64,000 nucleotides of DNA from Gammaproteobacteria bacterium 45_16_T64 (GTDB lineage: Bacteria > Pseudomonadota > Gammaproteobacteria > Pseudomonadales > Ketobacteraceae), in the NCBI GenBank assembly GCA_002162955.1, contig MABD01000047.1, positions 64,196-128,195 of the forward strand, written 5' to 3'. Every line of letters starts with the position of its first letter. Within the stretch, counting starts at the first letter, position 1. The translations under genes and the position numbers were made by a program. This document shows positions 10,078 through 19,690 of the stretch, one piece after another. The notes under the pieces were generated by a model. It saw only the letters and a list, made by a program, of their open reading frames with translations, was not told the origin of the DNA and ran no database searches.

Positions 10078-10983
10078 TTAGAGGTCGTCATAACCCAAGC
10101 TCTTCAGAGCTCTTTCATCATCAGACCAACCACCTTTTACTTTGACAAATAATCGCAACATTACTTTCGAATCGAGCATCCGCTCCATATCTTTACGGGC
10201 TTCCATGCCGATTTTCTTAAGCCGCGCACCTTGTTTGCCTATAATAATAGCTTTCTGACCAGACCGTTCCACAAGTATTAAGGCGGCGATATGGTACACT
10301 CCCGTTTCAAAAGAAAACTCTTCAACTTCAACCGTCATTGCATAAGGCAACTCCTGGCCAAGCTGACGCATAATTTTCTCTCGAACCATCTCCGCTGCCA
10401 TAAAGCGCATACTACGGTCAGTAATTTGATCCTCAGGATAAAAGTGTTCACTTTCCGGCAAGAACCCCCCGATCATTTTCTCTAATTGATCAAGCTGCTG
10501 CCCCTTCAATGCTGATACAGGAATAATTGCAGCAAAATCGCCTTTAGATGCCAACAGATTGATATGAGGTAACATGGCATCTTTGTCGTCAACAGTGTCC
10601 ATTTTGTTGACGACCAACACGATTGGTGTATCCGTACGCTGAATCTTATTTAATACATGTTGGTCCGCATCAGTCCATTTATTACCTTCAATGACAAATA
10701 CAATCACATCCACGTCATTAACCGATGTGGTGGCCGCTTTATTCATATAGCGGTTTATCGCTTTCGGCTCATCAAGGTGTATGCCTGGAGTATCGACGTA
10801 TATTGTCTGTATCTCGTTTTCGGTTTTGATACCTAACACACGATGCCGAGTGGTCTGAGGTTTGCGCGAAGTAATACTTATCTTCTGGCCTAAGATATGA
10901 TTGAGAAGCGTTGATTTGCCGACATTTGGCCTACCAACGATTGCGGCGTAACCGCATTGGGTCTTTTTTTGAATGAGTGTCAT
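10078..10983 (-). CDS. era: GTPase Era
   Basis: Essential GTPase that binds the 3' end of 16S rRNA during 30S maturation. The G domain shows G1 GRPNVGKST (17-25), G3 DTPG, G4 NKMD and G5 SALKG. The C-terminal KH domain includes [13 protein letters not shown]. At 301 aa it is the normal length. It lies between rnc and recO in the conserved rnc-era-recO operon, with a short intergenic stretch to rnc of about 50 bp. Confidence 0.98.
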   Translation of the reverse strand: MTLIQKKTQCGYAAIVGRPNVGKSTLLNHILGQKISITSRKPQTTRHRVLGIKTENEIQTIYVDTPGIHLDEPKAINRYMNKAATTSVNDVDVIVFVIEGNKWTDADQHVLNKIQRTDTPIVLVVNKMDTVDDKDAMLPHINLLASKGDFAAIIPVSALKGQQLDQLEKMIGGFLPESEHFYPEDQITDRSMRFMAAEMVREKIMRQLGQELPYAMTVEVEEFSFETGVYHIAALILVERSGQKAIIIGKQGARLKKIGMEARKDMERMLDSKVMLRLFVKVKGGWSDDERALKSLGYDDL

Positions 10984-11033
10984 ATTTCTCTGGTACTAAC
11001 TTAATGATAATTCTGAGTATTGTTACGAATAAC

Positions 11034-11714
11034 TCAACGTGTAGAAAAGTGCTTGAGCGCCTTTCCTGCAGCAATTTGCTCTGCTTGCCTACGGCTTCCT
11101 GCTATACCAATATACGGTTCATCAGCACCCACGATATTGCATGCAATGGTAAAACTCTGGTTGTGTGACTTACCCTCAATAGAAACGATGTCGTATGCAG
11201 GTAGAGAAACCTTTTCTGATTGCAAAAATTCTTGAAGTCTAGATTTGTTATCCTTAACTGCCCCATCATCAGTCAACGCTTCAAAATGAGATTGAAACCA
11301 ATTCAATACTATAGATCTACAGGTATCAAAATTGGAATCCTGATAAATCGCCCCAATGATCGCTTCAACAGCATCTTCTAGAATTGAATCTCTTCGCTTA
11401 CCGCCACTTTTCAATTCACCAGGGCCCAGAATCAAATGCTCACTCAACGTAAAGGTCCTAGCCAACTGAGCTAAAGATACGCCATTTACCAAAGAAGCAC
11501 GCATTCGACTTAACGTACCTTCTCGAGCAGAGGGGAAGCGCTCAAACACAGCTTCGCCAACAATGGTACTAAGAACCGAGTCCCCTAAGAACTCTAAACG
11601 CTCATTATTGTTGCTGCCACTTACGCTGCGATGGGTCAACGCTAACTGAAGCAGCAACTCATCGTTAAATGTATAGCCTAAGATTGTATAAAGTGAGTCA
11701 AACTCTGGTTTCAT
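11034..11714 (-). CDS. rnc: Ribonuclease III
   Basis: Double-strand-specific endonuclease for rRNA and mRNA processing. The catalytic RNase III signature is NERLEFLGDSVLS (E41, D45), with the second acidic pair in EDAVEAIIGAIY. A C-terminal dsRNA-binding domain runs from about residue 155 to 225. The ATG overlaps the upstream DUF4845 gene stop (ATGA), indicating coupled translation in the lepB-DUF4845-rnc-era-recO series. Confidence 0.98.
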   Translation of the reverse strand: MKPEFDSLYTILGYTFNDELLLQLALTHRSVSGSNNNERLEFLGDSVLSTIVGEAVFERFPSAREGTLSRMRASLVNGVSLAQLARTFTLSEHLILGPGELKSGGKRRDSILEDAVEAIIGAIYQDSNFDTCRSIVLNWFQSHFEALTDDGAVKDNKSRLQEFLQSEKVSLPAYDIVSIEGKSHNQSFTIACNIVGADEPYIGIAGSRRQAEQIAAGKALKHFSTR

Positions 11715-12079
11715 TTAGGTATAACTGCATGGTGAGAAAAAGATGCTACCAAGGATATGTTCGATATAAAATCCACACGCACTTCGTAGTCAATAGCTAA
11801 ATTCATACCGTCCTTTGTCTTTTCGAGGATAATATATTTTTTGTCGAGATCAACTCGATTAACATTCAACCTCTTCAGAATGAGCTTCCTTACTACTTTA
11901 GTAGATTGCCCCCTAGCCTTGGGGTCAGCCGCTACATTCTCCACGATAGTCTTAACAGACTGGTCATCGTAAAGCGGGCCATATAAAGAAAATCCAAAAA
12001 AACCGACAAAACCCACCAACGTACCCAACATTGCCATACTGAGGAGAGTCATACCTTTTTGATTTCGAACGTGCTTCAT
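11711..12079 (-). CDS. DUF4845 family membrane-anchored protein
   Basis: A small protein of unknown function regularly found between lepB and rnc in gammaproteobacteria. One N-terminal membrane segment (GMTLLSMAMLGTLVGFVGFF) resembles a pilin-like or type II anchor, followed by about 85 soluble residues containing YDDQSVKTIV. I chose the ATG at 12077-12079 because GGGTG sits about 7 bases upstream; a GTG three codons earlier (12088) would leave no ribosome site. The stop overlaps the rnc start. A function cannot be stated from sequence. Confidence 0.85.
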   Translation of the reverse strand: MKHVRNQKGMTLLSMAMLGTLVGFVGFFGFSLYGPLYDDQSVKTIVENVAADPKARGQSTKVVRKLILKRLNVNRVDLDKKYIILEKTKDGMNLAIDYEVRVDFISNISLVASFSHHAVIPK

Positions 12080-12104
12080 TGATTTCACCCAATTTGCGAA
12101 TTTA

Positions 12105-12914
12105 TTATTTAATTAATCTAGCACTATCAAAGCTCGGTACCCAGCCAGGCATATGCATCCACACCGCAAACGCCTTACCAACAATATTACTTTCTGGAAC
12201 AATACCCCAGGATCGACTATCTCGGCTATTATCGCGATTATCACCCATCGCAAAATACTCACCGTCTCCAATGGTCCAGGTTCTTGAAGGTTCGTACTCG
12301 CCGAATCTGAAAACTTGCATCTCATGAGATATCGTGCCCAGATCTTCATTATAGATCTTTTCCTGATACATCGTTTTAGCCTGATACAAGAACTCTTTGG
12401 GCATTTCTTCACCATTGATGTACAACAGTTTATTCTCATATCTAATGGTATCGCCTGGGACACCCACTACACGTTTAATATAGTTGATACGAGGGTTCTC
12501 AGGGTATTTGAACACCATGACATCCCCTCGCTTAGGCAAATCTACAGGAATTATCTCCGTACCAATAACTGGCAATCTAAAGCCATAGGCAAATTTATTG
12601 ACCAAGATGTAATCACCGACCTTCAATGTCGGTATCATGGATCCTGAAGGGATTTTAAACGGCTCTATCAAAAATGAACGCAGCACCAAGACAAGCGCTA
12701 GCACGGGAAAGAATGCTTTCGGGTACTCTATCCACCAGGGCTCCAATAACAACCGATCGACAACCGTGTTATCTACCGAGTCTTCAGACACTTCGGATTT
12801 GTATTGTTGTACAGAAGCCACACGCTGACGCTGAAAAAACATCAGATCTAAAGCCACAAATACGCCGGTTATGCTTACCAACACAACTAGAATAAGAGAA
12901 AAATCCATATCCAT
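12105..12914 (-). CDS. lepB: Signal peptidase I LepB
   Basis: Inner-membrane Ser/Lys protease that removes signal peptides from Sec and Tat substrates. The N-terminus has two membrane segments (about 5-25 and 65-83). The catalytic Ser is in PSGSMIPTL (S92), the catalytic Lys in NYIKRVVGVPGD (K147), and the box E motif is GDNRDNSRDSR. At 269 aa it is shorter than E. coli LepB but typical of Pseudomonas-type enzymes. It follows lepA by 14 bp, the classic lepA-lepB pair. Confidence 0.97.
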   Translation of the reverse strand: MDMDFSLILVVLVSITGVFVALDLMFFQRQRVASVQQYKSEVSEDSVDNTVVDRLLLEPWWIEYPKAFFPVLALVLVLRSFLIEPFKIPSGSMIPTLKVGDYILVNKFAYGFRLPVIGTEIIPVDLPKRGDVMVFKYPENPRINYIKRVVGVPGDTIRYENKLLYINGEEMPKEFLYQAKTMYQEKIYNEDLGTISHEMQVFRFGEYEPSRTWTIGDGEYFAMGDNRDNSRDSRSWGIVPESNIVGKAFAVWMHMPGWVPSFDSARLIK

Positions 12915-12928
12915 ATTAATAATCCGCC

Positions 12929-14728
12929 CTAGCTATCCACTTTTAATACCGCAAGAAATGCATCTTGGGGAATTTCCACTCGCCCGACTTGCTTCATACG
13001 TTTTTTACCGTCCTTTTGCTTCTGTAGCAGCTTTTTCTTACGGCTCACGTCGCCACCATAACACTTCGCAGTTACGTTTTTACGTAAAGCCTTAACGGTT
13101 TGACGAGCAATCACCTGACTACCAATCGCCGCTTGAATGGCAACATCGAACATTTGTCGTGGAATAATTTCACGCATTTTATCGGTAACCGCGCGCCCTC
13201 GACTTTGCGCGTGATCGGCATGACAAATAATAGCCAATGCATCCACTTTCTCGCTGTTGATTAGCATATCAACCCGTACCAATTTACTGGCTTCAAAGCG
13301 CTTAAAACTATACTCCAGCGACGCATAACCACGACTCGTCGACTTTAGGCGGTCAAAGAAATCTAATACCACTTCACTCATCGGCACCTCATAATGTACC
13401 GACACCTGGCTGCCGAGAAACTGAAGGTCTTTCTGTACCCCACGTTTTTCCACACACAAGGTAATAACATTGCCCAAATAGTCTTGAGGCACTAGGATAT
13501 GTACATCCGCAATAGGCTCTCTAAACTCTTCAACTTTAGAGGCATCAGGTAATTTAGACGGGTTATCCACGTACATCACTTCGCCATTATTGAGCAACAA
13601 CTCAAATACAACAGTAGGTGCAGTCGTGATCAGGTCTAAATCATATTCTCGTTCCAGTCGCTCTTGAATGATCTCCATGTGCAACATGCCAAGAAACCCA
13701 CAACGAAAACCAAAGCCTAACGCGTCTGAGGATTCTGGCTCAAAGAATAACGATGCATCATTCAACCTTAGCTTACCCAAAGCATCTCTAAAGGCCTCAT
13801 AATCTTCAGAGCTAATAGGGAACAGCCCCGCATAAACCTGGGGCTTTACCTTTTTAAAACCAGGTAAGATCTCAATATCGGGGGTTTTTGCATGGGTTAG
13901 CGTATCACCAACAGGTGCGCCTTCGATGTCCTTAATGCCGGCCACTACATAACCAACCTCACCCGCCCGCAGTGTCCCTGTTTCCTTACGCTTGGGGGTG
14001 AAAATCCCAACGCTATCAGTACCGTGCTCTTTACCCGTACTCTTAACGAGGATTTTATCACCCTTCTTGAGCACACCATCAATCACACGAACCAGGGAGA
14101 CAACGCCCAAATAATTATCGAACCAAGAATCAATAATTAACGCTTTGAGTTTACCATCCACATCGCCGTTAGGAGCGGGGATCGTCTCAACAAGCTGCTC
14201 AAGCAGCTCATCCACCCCCAATCCGGTCTTAGCACTAACCTTTGCAGCATGGTCTGCCTCAATACCAATAATTTCTTCTATTTCGTGAATAACCCTTTCC
14301 GGCTCTGCTTGTTGCAAATCGATCTTGTTCAAAACAGGCAAGACTTCCAATTCCATCTCGATCGCCGTATAACAATTCGCAACAGACTGCGCCTCAACGC
14401 CTTGCCCCGCGTCCACAACAAGCAACGCACCCTCACAGGCAGCGAGCGAGCGAGAGACTTCATAAGAAAAATCCACATGGCCAGGAGTATCAATAAAATT
14501 TAACTGATAGATTTCACCATTTTGCGCTTTGTAATCCAGAGTCACACTCTGGGCTTTAATGGTTATCCCCCTTTCCCTCTCCAAATCCATTGAATCCAGT
14601 ACTTGGGCTTCCATTTCACGATCTGACAAGCCTCCACACATCTGGATAAATCTATCTGCTAAGGTTGATTTACCATGGTCAATATGGGCAATTATAGAAA
14701 AATTTCGAATATTCGTTATATCTGTCAC
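12929..14728 (-). CDS. lepA: Elongation factor 4 LepA
   Basis: Ribosome-associated GTPase of the translational GTPase family (EF4), implicated in initiation or back-translocation. The G domain has [21 protein letters not shown] and NKIDL; the LepA-specific C-terminal domain ends in [17 protein letters not shown]. It is 599 aa, full length. The start codon is GTG (14726-14728) with no strong Shine-Dalgarno, so initiation may be modest. It heads the lepA-lepB-rnc-era-recO-pdxJ-acpS series and is insulated from mucD by a terminator. Confidence 0.98.
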   Translation of the reverse strand: MTDITNIRNFSIIAHIDHGKSTLADRFIQMCGGLSDREMEAQVLDSMDLERERGITIKAQSVTLDYKAQNGEIYQLNFIDTPGHVDFSYEVSRSLAACEGALLVVDAGQGVEAQSVANCYTAIEMELEVLPVLNKIDLQQAEPERVIHEIEEIIGIEADHAAKVSAKTGLGVDELLEQLVETIPAPNGDVDGKLKALIIDSWFDNYLGVVSLVRVIDGVLKKGDKILVKSTGKEHGTDSVGIFTPKRKETGTLRAGEVGYVVAGIKDIEGAPVGDTLTHAKTPDIEILPGFKKVKPQVYAGLFPISSEDYEAFRDALGKLRLNDASLFFEPESSDALGFGFRCGFLGMLHMEIIQERLEREYDLDLITTAPTVVFELLLNNGEVMYVDNPSKLPDASKVEEFREPIADVHILVPQDYLGNVITLCVEKRGVQKDLQFLGSQVSVHYEVPMSEVVLDFFDRLKSTSRGYASLEYSFKRFEASKLVRVDMLINSEKVDALAIICHADHAQSRGRAVTDKMREIIPRQMFDVAIQAAIGSQVIARQTVKALRKNVTAKCYGGDVSRKKKLLQKQKDGKKRMKQVGRVEIPQDAFLAVLKVDS

Positions 14729-14858
14729 AGCGTAGGGTACTTACAGGATAATTAATGGGGGTCAGAAGCTCGGAGGCCACATAACGTCTACAGAAGCGTC
14801 ATTCAAAGAAAATACCGCTTCAAAATCAATGCGTAATTCTACCCCATTTTAAGGGATA

Positions 14859-14884
14859 AGGTCACCCATGACAGCAAGTGACCT
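14859..14884. other. Hairpin upstream of lepA
   Basis: A 7-bp perfect inverted repeat (AGGTCAC/GTGACCT) with a 12-base loop, in the 219-bp gap between mucD and lepA. It has no T-run on either side, so it is not a simple terminator. It could be part of the lepA leader or a protein-binding site. The role is unknown. Confidence 0.4.
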
Positions 14885-14894
14885 GGATTTAACG

Positions 14895-14936
14895 AAAAAA
14901 AGCGTGAAGAGAGCCTCTCTCCTACGCTTTTTTCCT
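14895..14936 (-). terminator. Rho-independent terminator after mucD
   Basis: Stem AAAAAAGCGT / ACGCTTTTTT with an inner GAGAG/CTCTC stem extension and flanking A and T runs, so it can work in both directions. It lies about 15 bp past the mucD stop and ends the rpoE-mucA-mucB-rseC-mucD unit before lepA. Confidence 0.85.
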
Positions 14937-14947
14937 TAAACAATGCC

Positions 14948-16345
14948 TTACTTAACCTCTATAGCCAAAAATTTAGGGGCCCCGCGACGACTAATCAGTA
15001 TAGGAATCCATTTCCCTCGTTTCTGCGCTTCCACGATATCAATTAGCCCTGAAACGTTATCAACAGCAGTATTGGCGACATTCACAATAATATCACCAGG
15101 CCTGATACCCGCCTCCTTCGCAACACCATCCACTCGCATCACCACAACCGCCCCCCTGCCCTCTTTTTGTGCCATTTCTGCCGTAAGCGGGGATATCACC
15201 ATACCTAATACGCTTTTCTCTCTTTGCGCATCGGCCGCCGCTGAGGATTTAGGCATAGAATAAGGAGCTTCAGGTAACCGGCCCAAAGTGATGCTTAGTG
15301 TTTTCTTCTTCCCTTGTCGATGAACTACCACATCAACTGAGCTACCAGGCGCTACCCCTCCGACATGATTCCTTAGCGATGAAGCTCCCAGTATCTCTCG
15401 GCCGTTAAATTCAAGAATAACATCCTCTACACCAAGCCCCCCAGCTTCAGCAGGGCTATCCGTCACTACCTTAGCGATAATAGCACCTACTGGCTTATCT
15501 AATCCCAAAGAGCGAGCAAGGTTTCTATCGACATCCTGTATCATCACTCCCAGCCAACCTCTAGCGACTTCACCATCGGCTTTAAGTTGCTTTGCTACAT
15601 CCATCGCCACGTTAACGGGTATCGCGAACGACAACCCCATGAAGCCTCCGGTGCGGCTGTAGATTTGAGAGTTGATGCCCACGAGCTCTCCCTCTGTATT
15701 AAACAAGGGCCCACCAGAATTACCTGGGTTAATTGCAACATCAGTCTGAATAAATGGCACATGATTATCGTGAGACAAGGTGCGATCTTTAGCACTCACT
15801 ATTCCTGTAGTGACAGAGTGATCAAACCCAAACGGCGTACCAATGGCCATCACCCACTCCCCCACACGAAGATCATCGGAGTCGCCAATCTCAACTTCTT
15901 CTAGGTCATCTGCATCTACTTTTAACAATGCTAAATCACTAAGTTCATCCCCACCCACCAGTGTCGCGTCCAATACCCGACGATCATGTAGGCGAATGGT
16001 AATTTCATCTGCTCCAGCGACAACATGATTGTTCGTCAATATATAACCATCCGATAAGATAATGCCGGACCCTTGCGCTTCCCTCTTTTGCTCAGGCATT
16101 TGATAACCTTCACCAAAATAGTAACGAAACAAATCCGGCACCTGACCACGCTGCCCTTTGCCCTTATATGAAGGGGCTTTTTGTACAGTATTAATGATAA
16201 CGACAGAAGGGAGTTGCTCTTCCGCTAAGTCTGCAAAATCTGGCAGGCTAGCCGCCGATACAGAAGGGCTTAAACCAACAGTCAAAACCAACACCGACAA
16301 TACGCATACAGCCGCTAACGTTCTAATGTAATCGTTAATGATCAT
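14948..16345 (-). CDS. mucD: Periplasmic serine protease MucD (HtrA/DegP family)
   Basis: Envelope quality-control protease that dampens sigma-E/AlgU activity in pseudomonads. It has a signal peptide (hydrophobic stretch about 8-30), a trypsin-like domain with triad H107 (TNNHVVAG), D137 (SDLALLKVD) and S210 (NPGNSGGPLF), then two PDZ domains (about 260-345 and 375-460). I chose the ATG at 16343-16345, 465 aa, since GAGG lies 9-11 bases upstream; a GTG four codons earlier would overlap that site. It is the last gene of the sigma-E operon, after rseC, and is followed by a strong terminator. Confidence 0.96.
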   Translation of the reverse strand: MIINDYIRTLAAVCVLSVLVLTVGLSPSVSAASLPDFADLAEEQLPSVVIINTVQKAPSYKGKGQRGQVPDLFRYYFGEGYQMPEQKREAQGSGIILSDGYILTNNHVVAGADEITIRLHDRRVLDATLVGGDELSDLALLKVDADDLEEVEIGDSDDLRVGEWVMAIGTPFGFDHSVTTGIVSAKDRTLSHDNHVPFIQTDVAINPGNSGGPLFNTEGELVGINSQIYSRTGGFMGLSFAIPVNVAMDVAKQLKADGEVARGWLGVMIQDVDRNLARSLGLDKPVGAIIAKVVTDSPAEAGGLGVEDVILEFNGREILGASSLRNHVGGVAPGSSVDVVVHRQGKKKTLSITLGRLPEAPYSMPKSSAAADAQREKSVLGMVISPLTAEMAQKEGRGAVVVMRVDGVAKEAGIRPGDIIVNVANTAVDNVSGLIDIVEAQKRGKWIPILISRRGAPKFLAIEVK

Positions 16346-16472
16346 ATTCAGAAACACCTCATAGCAAAAATACTAAGTCTATAGATAACAATACATTTTT
16401 GAGGCAAATCGGGGGAGAAAGTTCAATGGCAATATCGCGACAATGAAATTGGCAAAAGAAATACACTTAAGA

Positions 16473-16937
16473 CTAAGCAGGATATATTTTACACACGCCG
16501 AAATGTGAATCTGATACTGCTTTTACCACAGAGGGTTGATAACGTCGGTTATTTTCATTACGCAAAAAATGCCATCTCACCAATAGAAAGCCGACACCTA
16601 AGCCCGCAACACCACACCCAATGGTAAATGCCTCGGTATCCCACATCAGCTGGCCTACTACCGATGCAAATAATAACGTCAGCAATGGTAAAAAATAGGC
16701 CATCAGCGACCCTTTTACAACAACATCTTCGGGTATGCCAATCACAACTTCATCACCTTCACTCAGTGAAAAACTGTTGAGTACCCTTACATGATTTTTG
16801 CCACTGCCAAGCTTGGCCAGTACACTATGCCCACAACCTTTCTGAGACGAGCAGCTATCGCAGGCGGACTTTCTAATCGTCTCAACCCACACCGCCCCCT
16901 GTTCTACAGCAACAACTCTGCCGGTTTCTTCTATCAT
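16473..16937 (-). CDS. rseC: SoxR-reducing/RseC family protein (MucC)
   Basis: Small inner-membrane protein of the RseC/MucC family, a modulator of sigma-E and, in enterics, part of the SoxR-reducing system. The N-terminal cysteine cluster is CDSCSSQKGC (C26, C29, C35), followed by two membrane segments (about 76-96 and 105-121). It is 154 aa. It lies between mucB and mucD, the expected rpoE-rseA-rseB-rseC-mucD order. The biochemical role here is inferred from family membership only. Confidence 0.92.
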   Translation of the reverse strand: MIEETGRVVAVEQGAVWVETIRKSACDSCSSQKGCGHSVLAKLGSGKNHVRVLNSFSLSEGDEVVIGIPEDVVVKGSLMAYFLPLLTLLFASVVGQLMWDTEAFTIGCGVAGLGVGFLLVRWHFLRNENNRRYQPSVVKAVSDSHFGVCKIYPA

Positions 16938-16966
16938 GATTCACAAGCCATTATGTTTACCCTAGC

Positions 16967-17956
16967 TTAATCATCTTTTGTCACTGAAGCAGCAACTTGC
17001 ATCGCTGTTTCCATTGGCACTTCACCTACAACTGTCACCAAGTAATTGGCATTTGGGGTAGGCAATCGACGACTGAGCGCTACTGTAGCACCACGTTGCT
17101 TCGAACCTTCAACATTTTCTATCTTATCTAATTTTTCCATGAATACGGTAAATGCAGCTAACCCGTCACTATATACATGAGCGTTAACATCACTACCACT
17201 CAAGTGTCTCACGGTATGCTCCGCCAACATAAACCCTTGTGGCAACCACTTTGCGGTCCAACCAACGTCCTTCCCATCACCTTCGGCTTTTTCTGCCAAC
17301 TGAGTAGGTGTAGTTTCTATCCATTGCACCCCATCTCCAGGCATAAAATCATCCTCGGAAAGCGCGGTATCAATAGATATATCCACAAACTCAAATACTT
17401 CTAAAGCTTTACCCTTACGGTTTAACATCACCGTTTTTAGCAATACACCAGTCTCTTTATCAATGCCTAACTGATAACCATAGCGCGCCCGATCCATAGG
17501 GATGACATTAACAATCTGAACTAACCGACCCGCAACTCGCCCTTCTCTACCAACTTGCAATTGATATTGCTCGGGTATAACAAGATTGTCGCCACTAAAA
17601 GCGTGTAACAAAGGCACTTCACCCGCCCCTGCATTAAGCTCAACAGCACCATCAGGATGCAAGCATTTAATGCTGCCGCCCTTACGAAGAACTTCCGCTG
17701 GCTCACCACTTAGATGAACCACTCGGTCCCACGGTTCATCATCAATCACTGCATGTATTATCTTAAGCGACATCATTTGACTTCCGTTATGGAAGATAGA
17801 TCGCCCTTGATAATTTTCTGATGTTACCGCATTTGCCATTTTTTTTAGCCATTCGGCTGCAGCTTCCTGCTCTGTTATTGCTTGAGCGTGGCCCAGCATC
17901 GATTGCATCAACACAATGCCTACAACTACCCGTAACCACAATTTAATATACTTCAC
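16967..17956 (-). CDS. mucB: Sigma-E regulatory protein MucB/RseB
   Basis: Periplasmic protein that binds the anti-sigma factor MucA/RseA and shields it from DegS/AlgW cleavage, releasing it when lipid or LPS signals bind. It has a signal peptide (residues about 5-27, ending GHAQA), a LolA-like N-terminal domain (about 28-200) and the MucB/RseB C-terminal domain (about 220-325). The start is GTG (17954-17956). At 329 aa it is of normal length, 48 bp after mucA and followed by rseC. Confidence 0.94.
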   Translation of the reverse strand: MKYIKLWLRVVVGIVLMQSMLGHAQAITEQEAAAEWLKKMANAVTSENYQGRSIFHNGSQMMSLKIIHAVIDDEPWDRVVHLSGEPAEVLRKGGSIKCLHPDGAVELNAGAGEVPLLHAFSGDNLVIPEQYQLQVGREGRVAGRLVQIVNVIPMDRARYGYQLGIDKETGVLLKTVMLNRKGKALEVFEFVDISIDTALSEDDFMPGDGVQWIETTPTQLAEKAEGDGKDVGWTAKWLPQGFMLAEHTVRHLSGSDVNAHVYSDGLAAFTVFMEKLDKIENVEGSKQRGATVALSRRLPTPNANYLVTVVGEVPMETAMQVAASVTKDD

Positions 17957-18004
17957 TTATCTTTGAGCCTCACGTTATTTCACTCAACATCTATGACCAC
18001 GATG

Positions 18005-18736
18005 CTATTTAGCATTCGCAGCCGATGGTTTCAACGTCACAACCCTGGCATATGGCATAACACCACTTAAGGTGTTCAATGCGGCATTACCGGAATGGGA
18101 AAGAATATACCGATTAAATCGTTCATCCTGAGGAAGGCTCAAACGAATGATATCTTGAGATTCAATCATGCCAGAACGAGAGGCTGACTGACCCGAATCA
18201 TCCGCAAGAATATAACCATTTGAAGATGAACCCGCATTACTATAGTTAGGGACCCTCGACACCGTATAAGACTGTGTCGTATTGGTGGCAACTGATCTAT
18301 CAGAAGACTGAACCACGGGTGTTTGTTGTGCAACCGAACCATCTGCAAGGCCTTGCTGCGGAGAAAAACCGCCAGTGCTTTGCCAGCCAAATATAACCAT
18401 TGCGGATACAGACGCTGCGACAGCAACACTCCCCAGTGGGCGTAGCACTCTATCGATGAGTGGAACCTTAACTGTGTTAGTGGTCGCCGCCCCCTCATAC
18501 ACGGGCTCTTCTGCAATCGCTTGAGCAACTGCCGCACTGATATCCATAGACATCGTATCGGAAGCACCCTTCTCTCGCATCTCACCACGCAACACAGATC
18601 GCAACGTATGGTACCGACCCCATGTAGCTTTGAGGTCATCATCATTTTCACTACACTTTAATACATGGTGAACCTCAAATTCAGAGGCCTCACCATCCAT
18701 TAACGCAGACATTTCTTCCCGAGCTTTATCTGTCAT
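18005..18736 (-). CDS. mucA: Anti-sigma-E factor MucA/RseA
   Basis: Transmembrane anti-sigma factor that holds RpoE/AlgU inactive. The cytoplasmic N-terminal domain has the typical EMSALMDGEAS and WGRYHTLRSVLRGE segments. A membrane span follows at about 101-118 (SVAVAASVSAMVIFGW), then a Ser/Gln/Asn-rich periplasmic tail that would bind MucB and be cut by the site-1 protease. Residues 230-236 (MPYARVV) near the C-terminus resemble a MucB-binding tail. It is 243 aa, slightly longer than P. aeruginosa MucA. AAGG precedes the ATG. It is cotranscribed after rpoE. Confidence 0.95.
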   Translation of the reverse strand: MTDKAREEMSALMDGEASEFEVHHVLKCSENDDDLKATWGRYHTLRSVLRGEMREKGASDTMSMDISAAVAQAIAEEPVYEGAATTNTVKVPLIDRVLRPLGSVAVAASVSAMVIFGWQSTGGFSPQQGLADGSVAQQTPVVQSSDRSVATNTTQSYTVSRVPNYSNAGSSSNGYILADDSGQSASRSGMIESQDIIRLSLPQDERFNRYILSHSGNAALNTLSGVMPYARVVTLKPSAANAK

Positions 18737-18793
18737 ATCTCATTACCTTCTATCTTTCGTATCGTTAACCGAGTCAATTAGAAACACCGCACG

Positions 18794-19369
18794 CTATGCG
18801 ACCATGCCTTTGATTCGATTATCAATCGCTTCGCGACCTCTAAATATCCGAGATCTAACAGTACCCACAGGGCAGTCCATTACTTCAGCTATTTCTTCGT
18901 AACTTAATCCGTCAAATTCTCGCAGTGTCACTGCGGTTCGTAAATCGTCGGGTAAGTCACTTAACGCTTTGTAAACGAGAGCTTCTAACTCATCCGTCAT
19001 CAACTGATTTTCAGGGGTCGTGACTTCATGCAAAACAACGCCACCGTCATAAAACTCTGCATCGGCTACATCCACATCTGACCCTGGTGGCCTTCGCCCC
19101 CTAGCCACCAAATGATTTTTTGCAGTGTTTACCGCAATTCGATAGATCCAAGTATAAAATGCACTCTCCCCACGAAATTTAGGAAGTGCACGATACGCCT
19201 TAATAAAGGCTTCTTGAGCCACATCTTTTGCTTCATCCTGGTCATTAACAAAACGTCCAACAATTGACAAAACCTTGTGCTGGTACTTGATCACTAGTAA
19301 GTCAAACGCCCGTTTATCACCTTTCTTAACCCGTTCTACTAATTGCTGATCGGCTTCACGCTCGGTCAT
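18794..19369 (-). CDS. rpoE: RNA polymerase sigma-E factor RpoE/AlgU
   Basis: ECF sigma factor for envelope stress. Region 2 contains DEAKDVAQEAFIKAYRAL and the GESAFYTWIYRIAVNTAKNHL segment; region 4 has LPDDLRTAVTLREFDGLSYEEIAE and GTVRSRIFRGREAI. The 191-aa length is standard. The ATG at 19367-19369 has GGAG about 9 bases upstream. It heads the rpoE-mucA-mucB-rseC-mucD operon and is divergent from nadB, exactly as algU and nadB in Pseudomonas. A sigma-E-like promoter lies about 65 bp upstream, so positive autoregulation is likely. Confidence 0.98.
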   Translation of the reverse strand: MTEREADQQLVERVKKGDKRAFDLLVIKYQHKVLSIVGRFVNDQDEAKDVAQEAFIKAYRALPKFRGESAFYTWIYRIAVNTAKNHLVARGRRPPGSDVDVADAEFYDGGVVLHEVTTPENQLMTDELEALVYKALSDLPDDLRTAVTLREFDGLSYEEIAEVMDCPVGTVRSRIFRGREAIDNRIKGMVA

Positions 19370-19435
19370 GCATTCAAACTCCTATCCCAATGTCCACCGA
19401 CTACGATATACCTCCTAGTGAACACCTACTGTTGG

Positions 19436-19462
19436 TATGACTGGTAAAGCGAGCAGTAGTTC
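19436..19462 (-). promoter_or_regulatory. Sigma-E-type promoter of the rpoE operon
   Basis: On the minus strand, GAACTA (19457-19462, preceded by G) is followed after exactly 16 bases by TCATA (19436-19440). Sigma-E/AlgU promoters have GAACTT, a 16-17 base spacer and TCtgA/TCnnA. The predicted transcript would start near 19429, giving an approximately 60-base leader. The match and position fit autoregulation. The rest of the 321-bp rpoE-nadB gap (19370-19690) shows only an imperfect hairpin near 19585-19618; no gene was seen in it. Confidence 0.65.
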
Positions 19463-19690
19463 CCCACATCGCTAATCAAACATCAGCCGGTACTATACCA
19501 GCCTCTCCCGCCACCTCACAGACACTTAACAACAAATCACTTCGCCTCGGTATTAACATGAAAACCCGATTATTTTTGCTTACATAAACTAAGAATAGTC
19601 CCATTCTAGTGTAAAAATGGATTCAAAAATTTGTTTTTAGCCCCTCGAAGGCATTATCATTCGGTTCCTGATATTTTGGAGCCCCACCCC

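Noticed and set aside
18166-18651. 161-codon minus-strand frame inside mucA
   Set aside because: Alternate frame of mucA with many Cys and Leu; no start signal and no domain.
19369-19415. Possible leader peptide (GTG start, seven codons) between a strong AGGAGG and rpoE
   Set aside because: The AGGAGG is too far from the GTG and the peptide is too short to judge; no conservation can be tested here.
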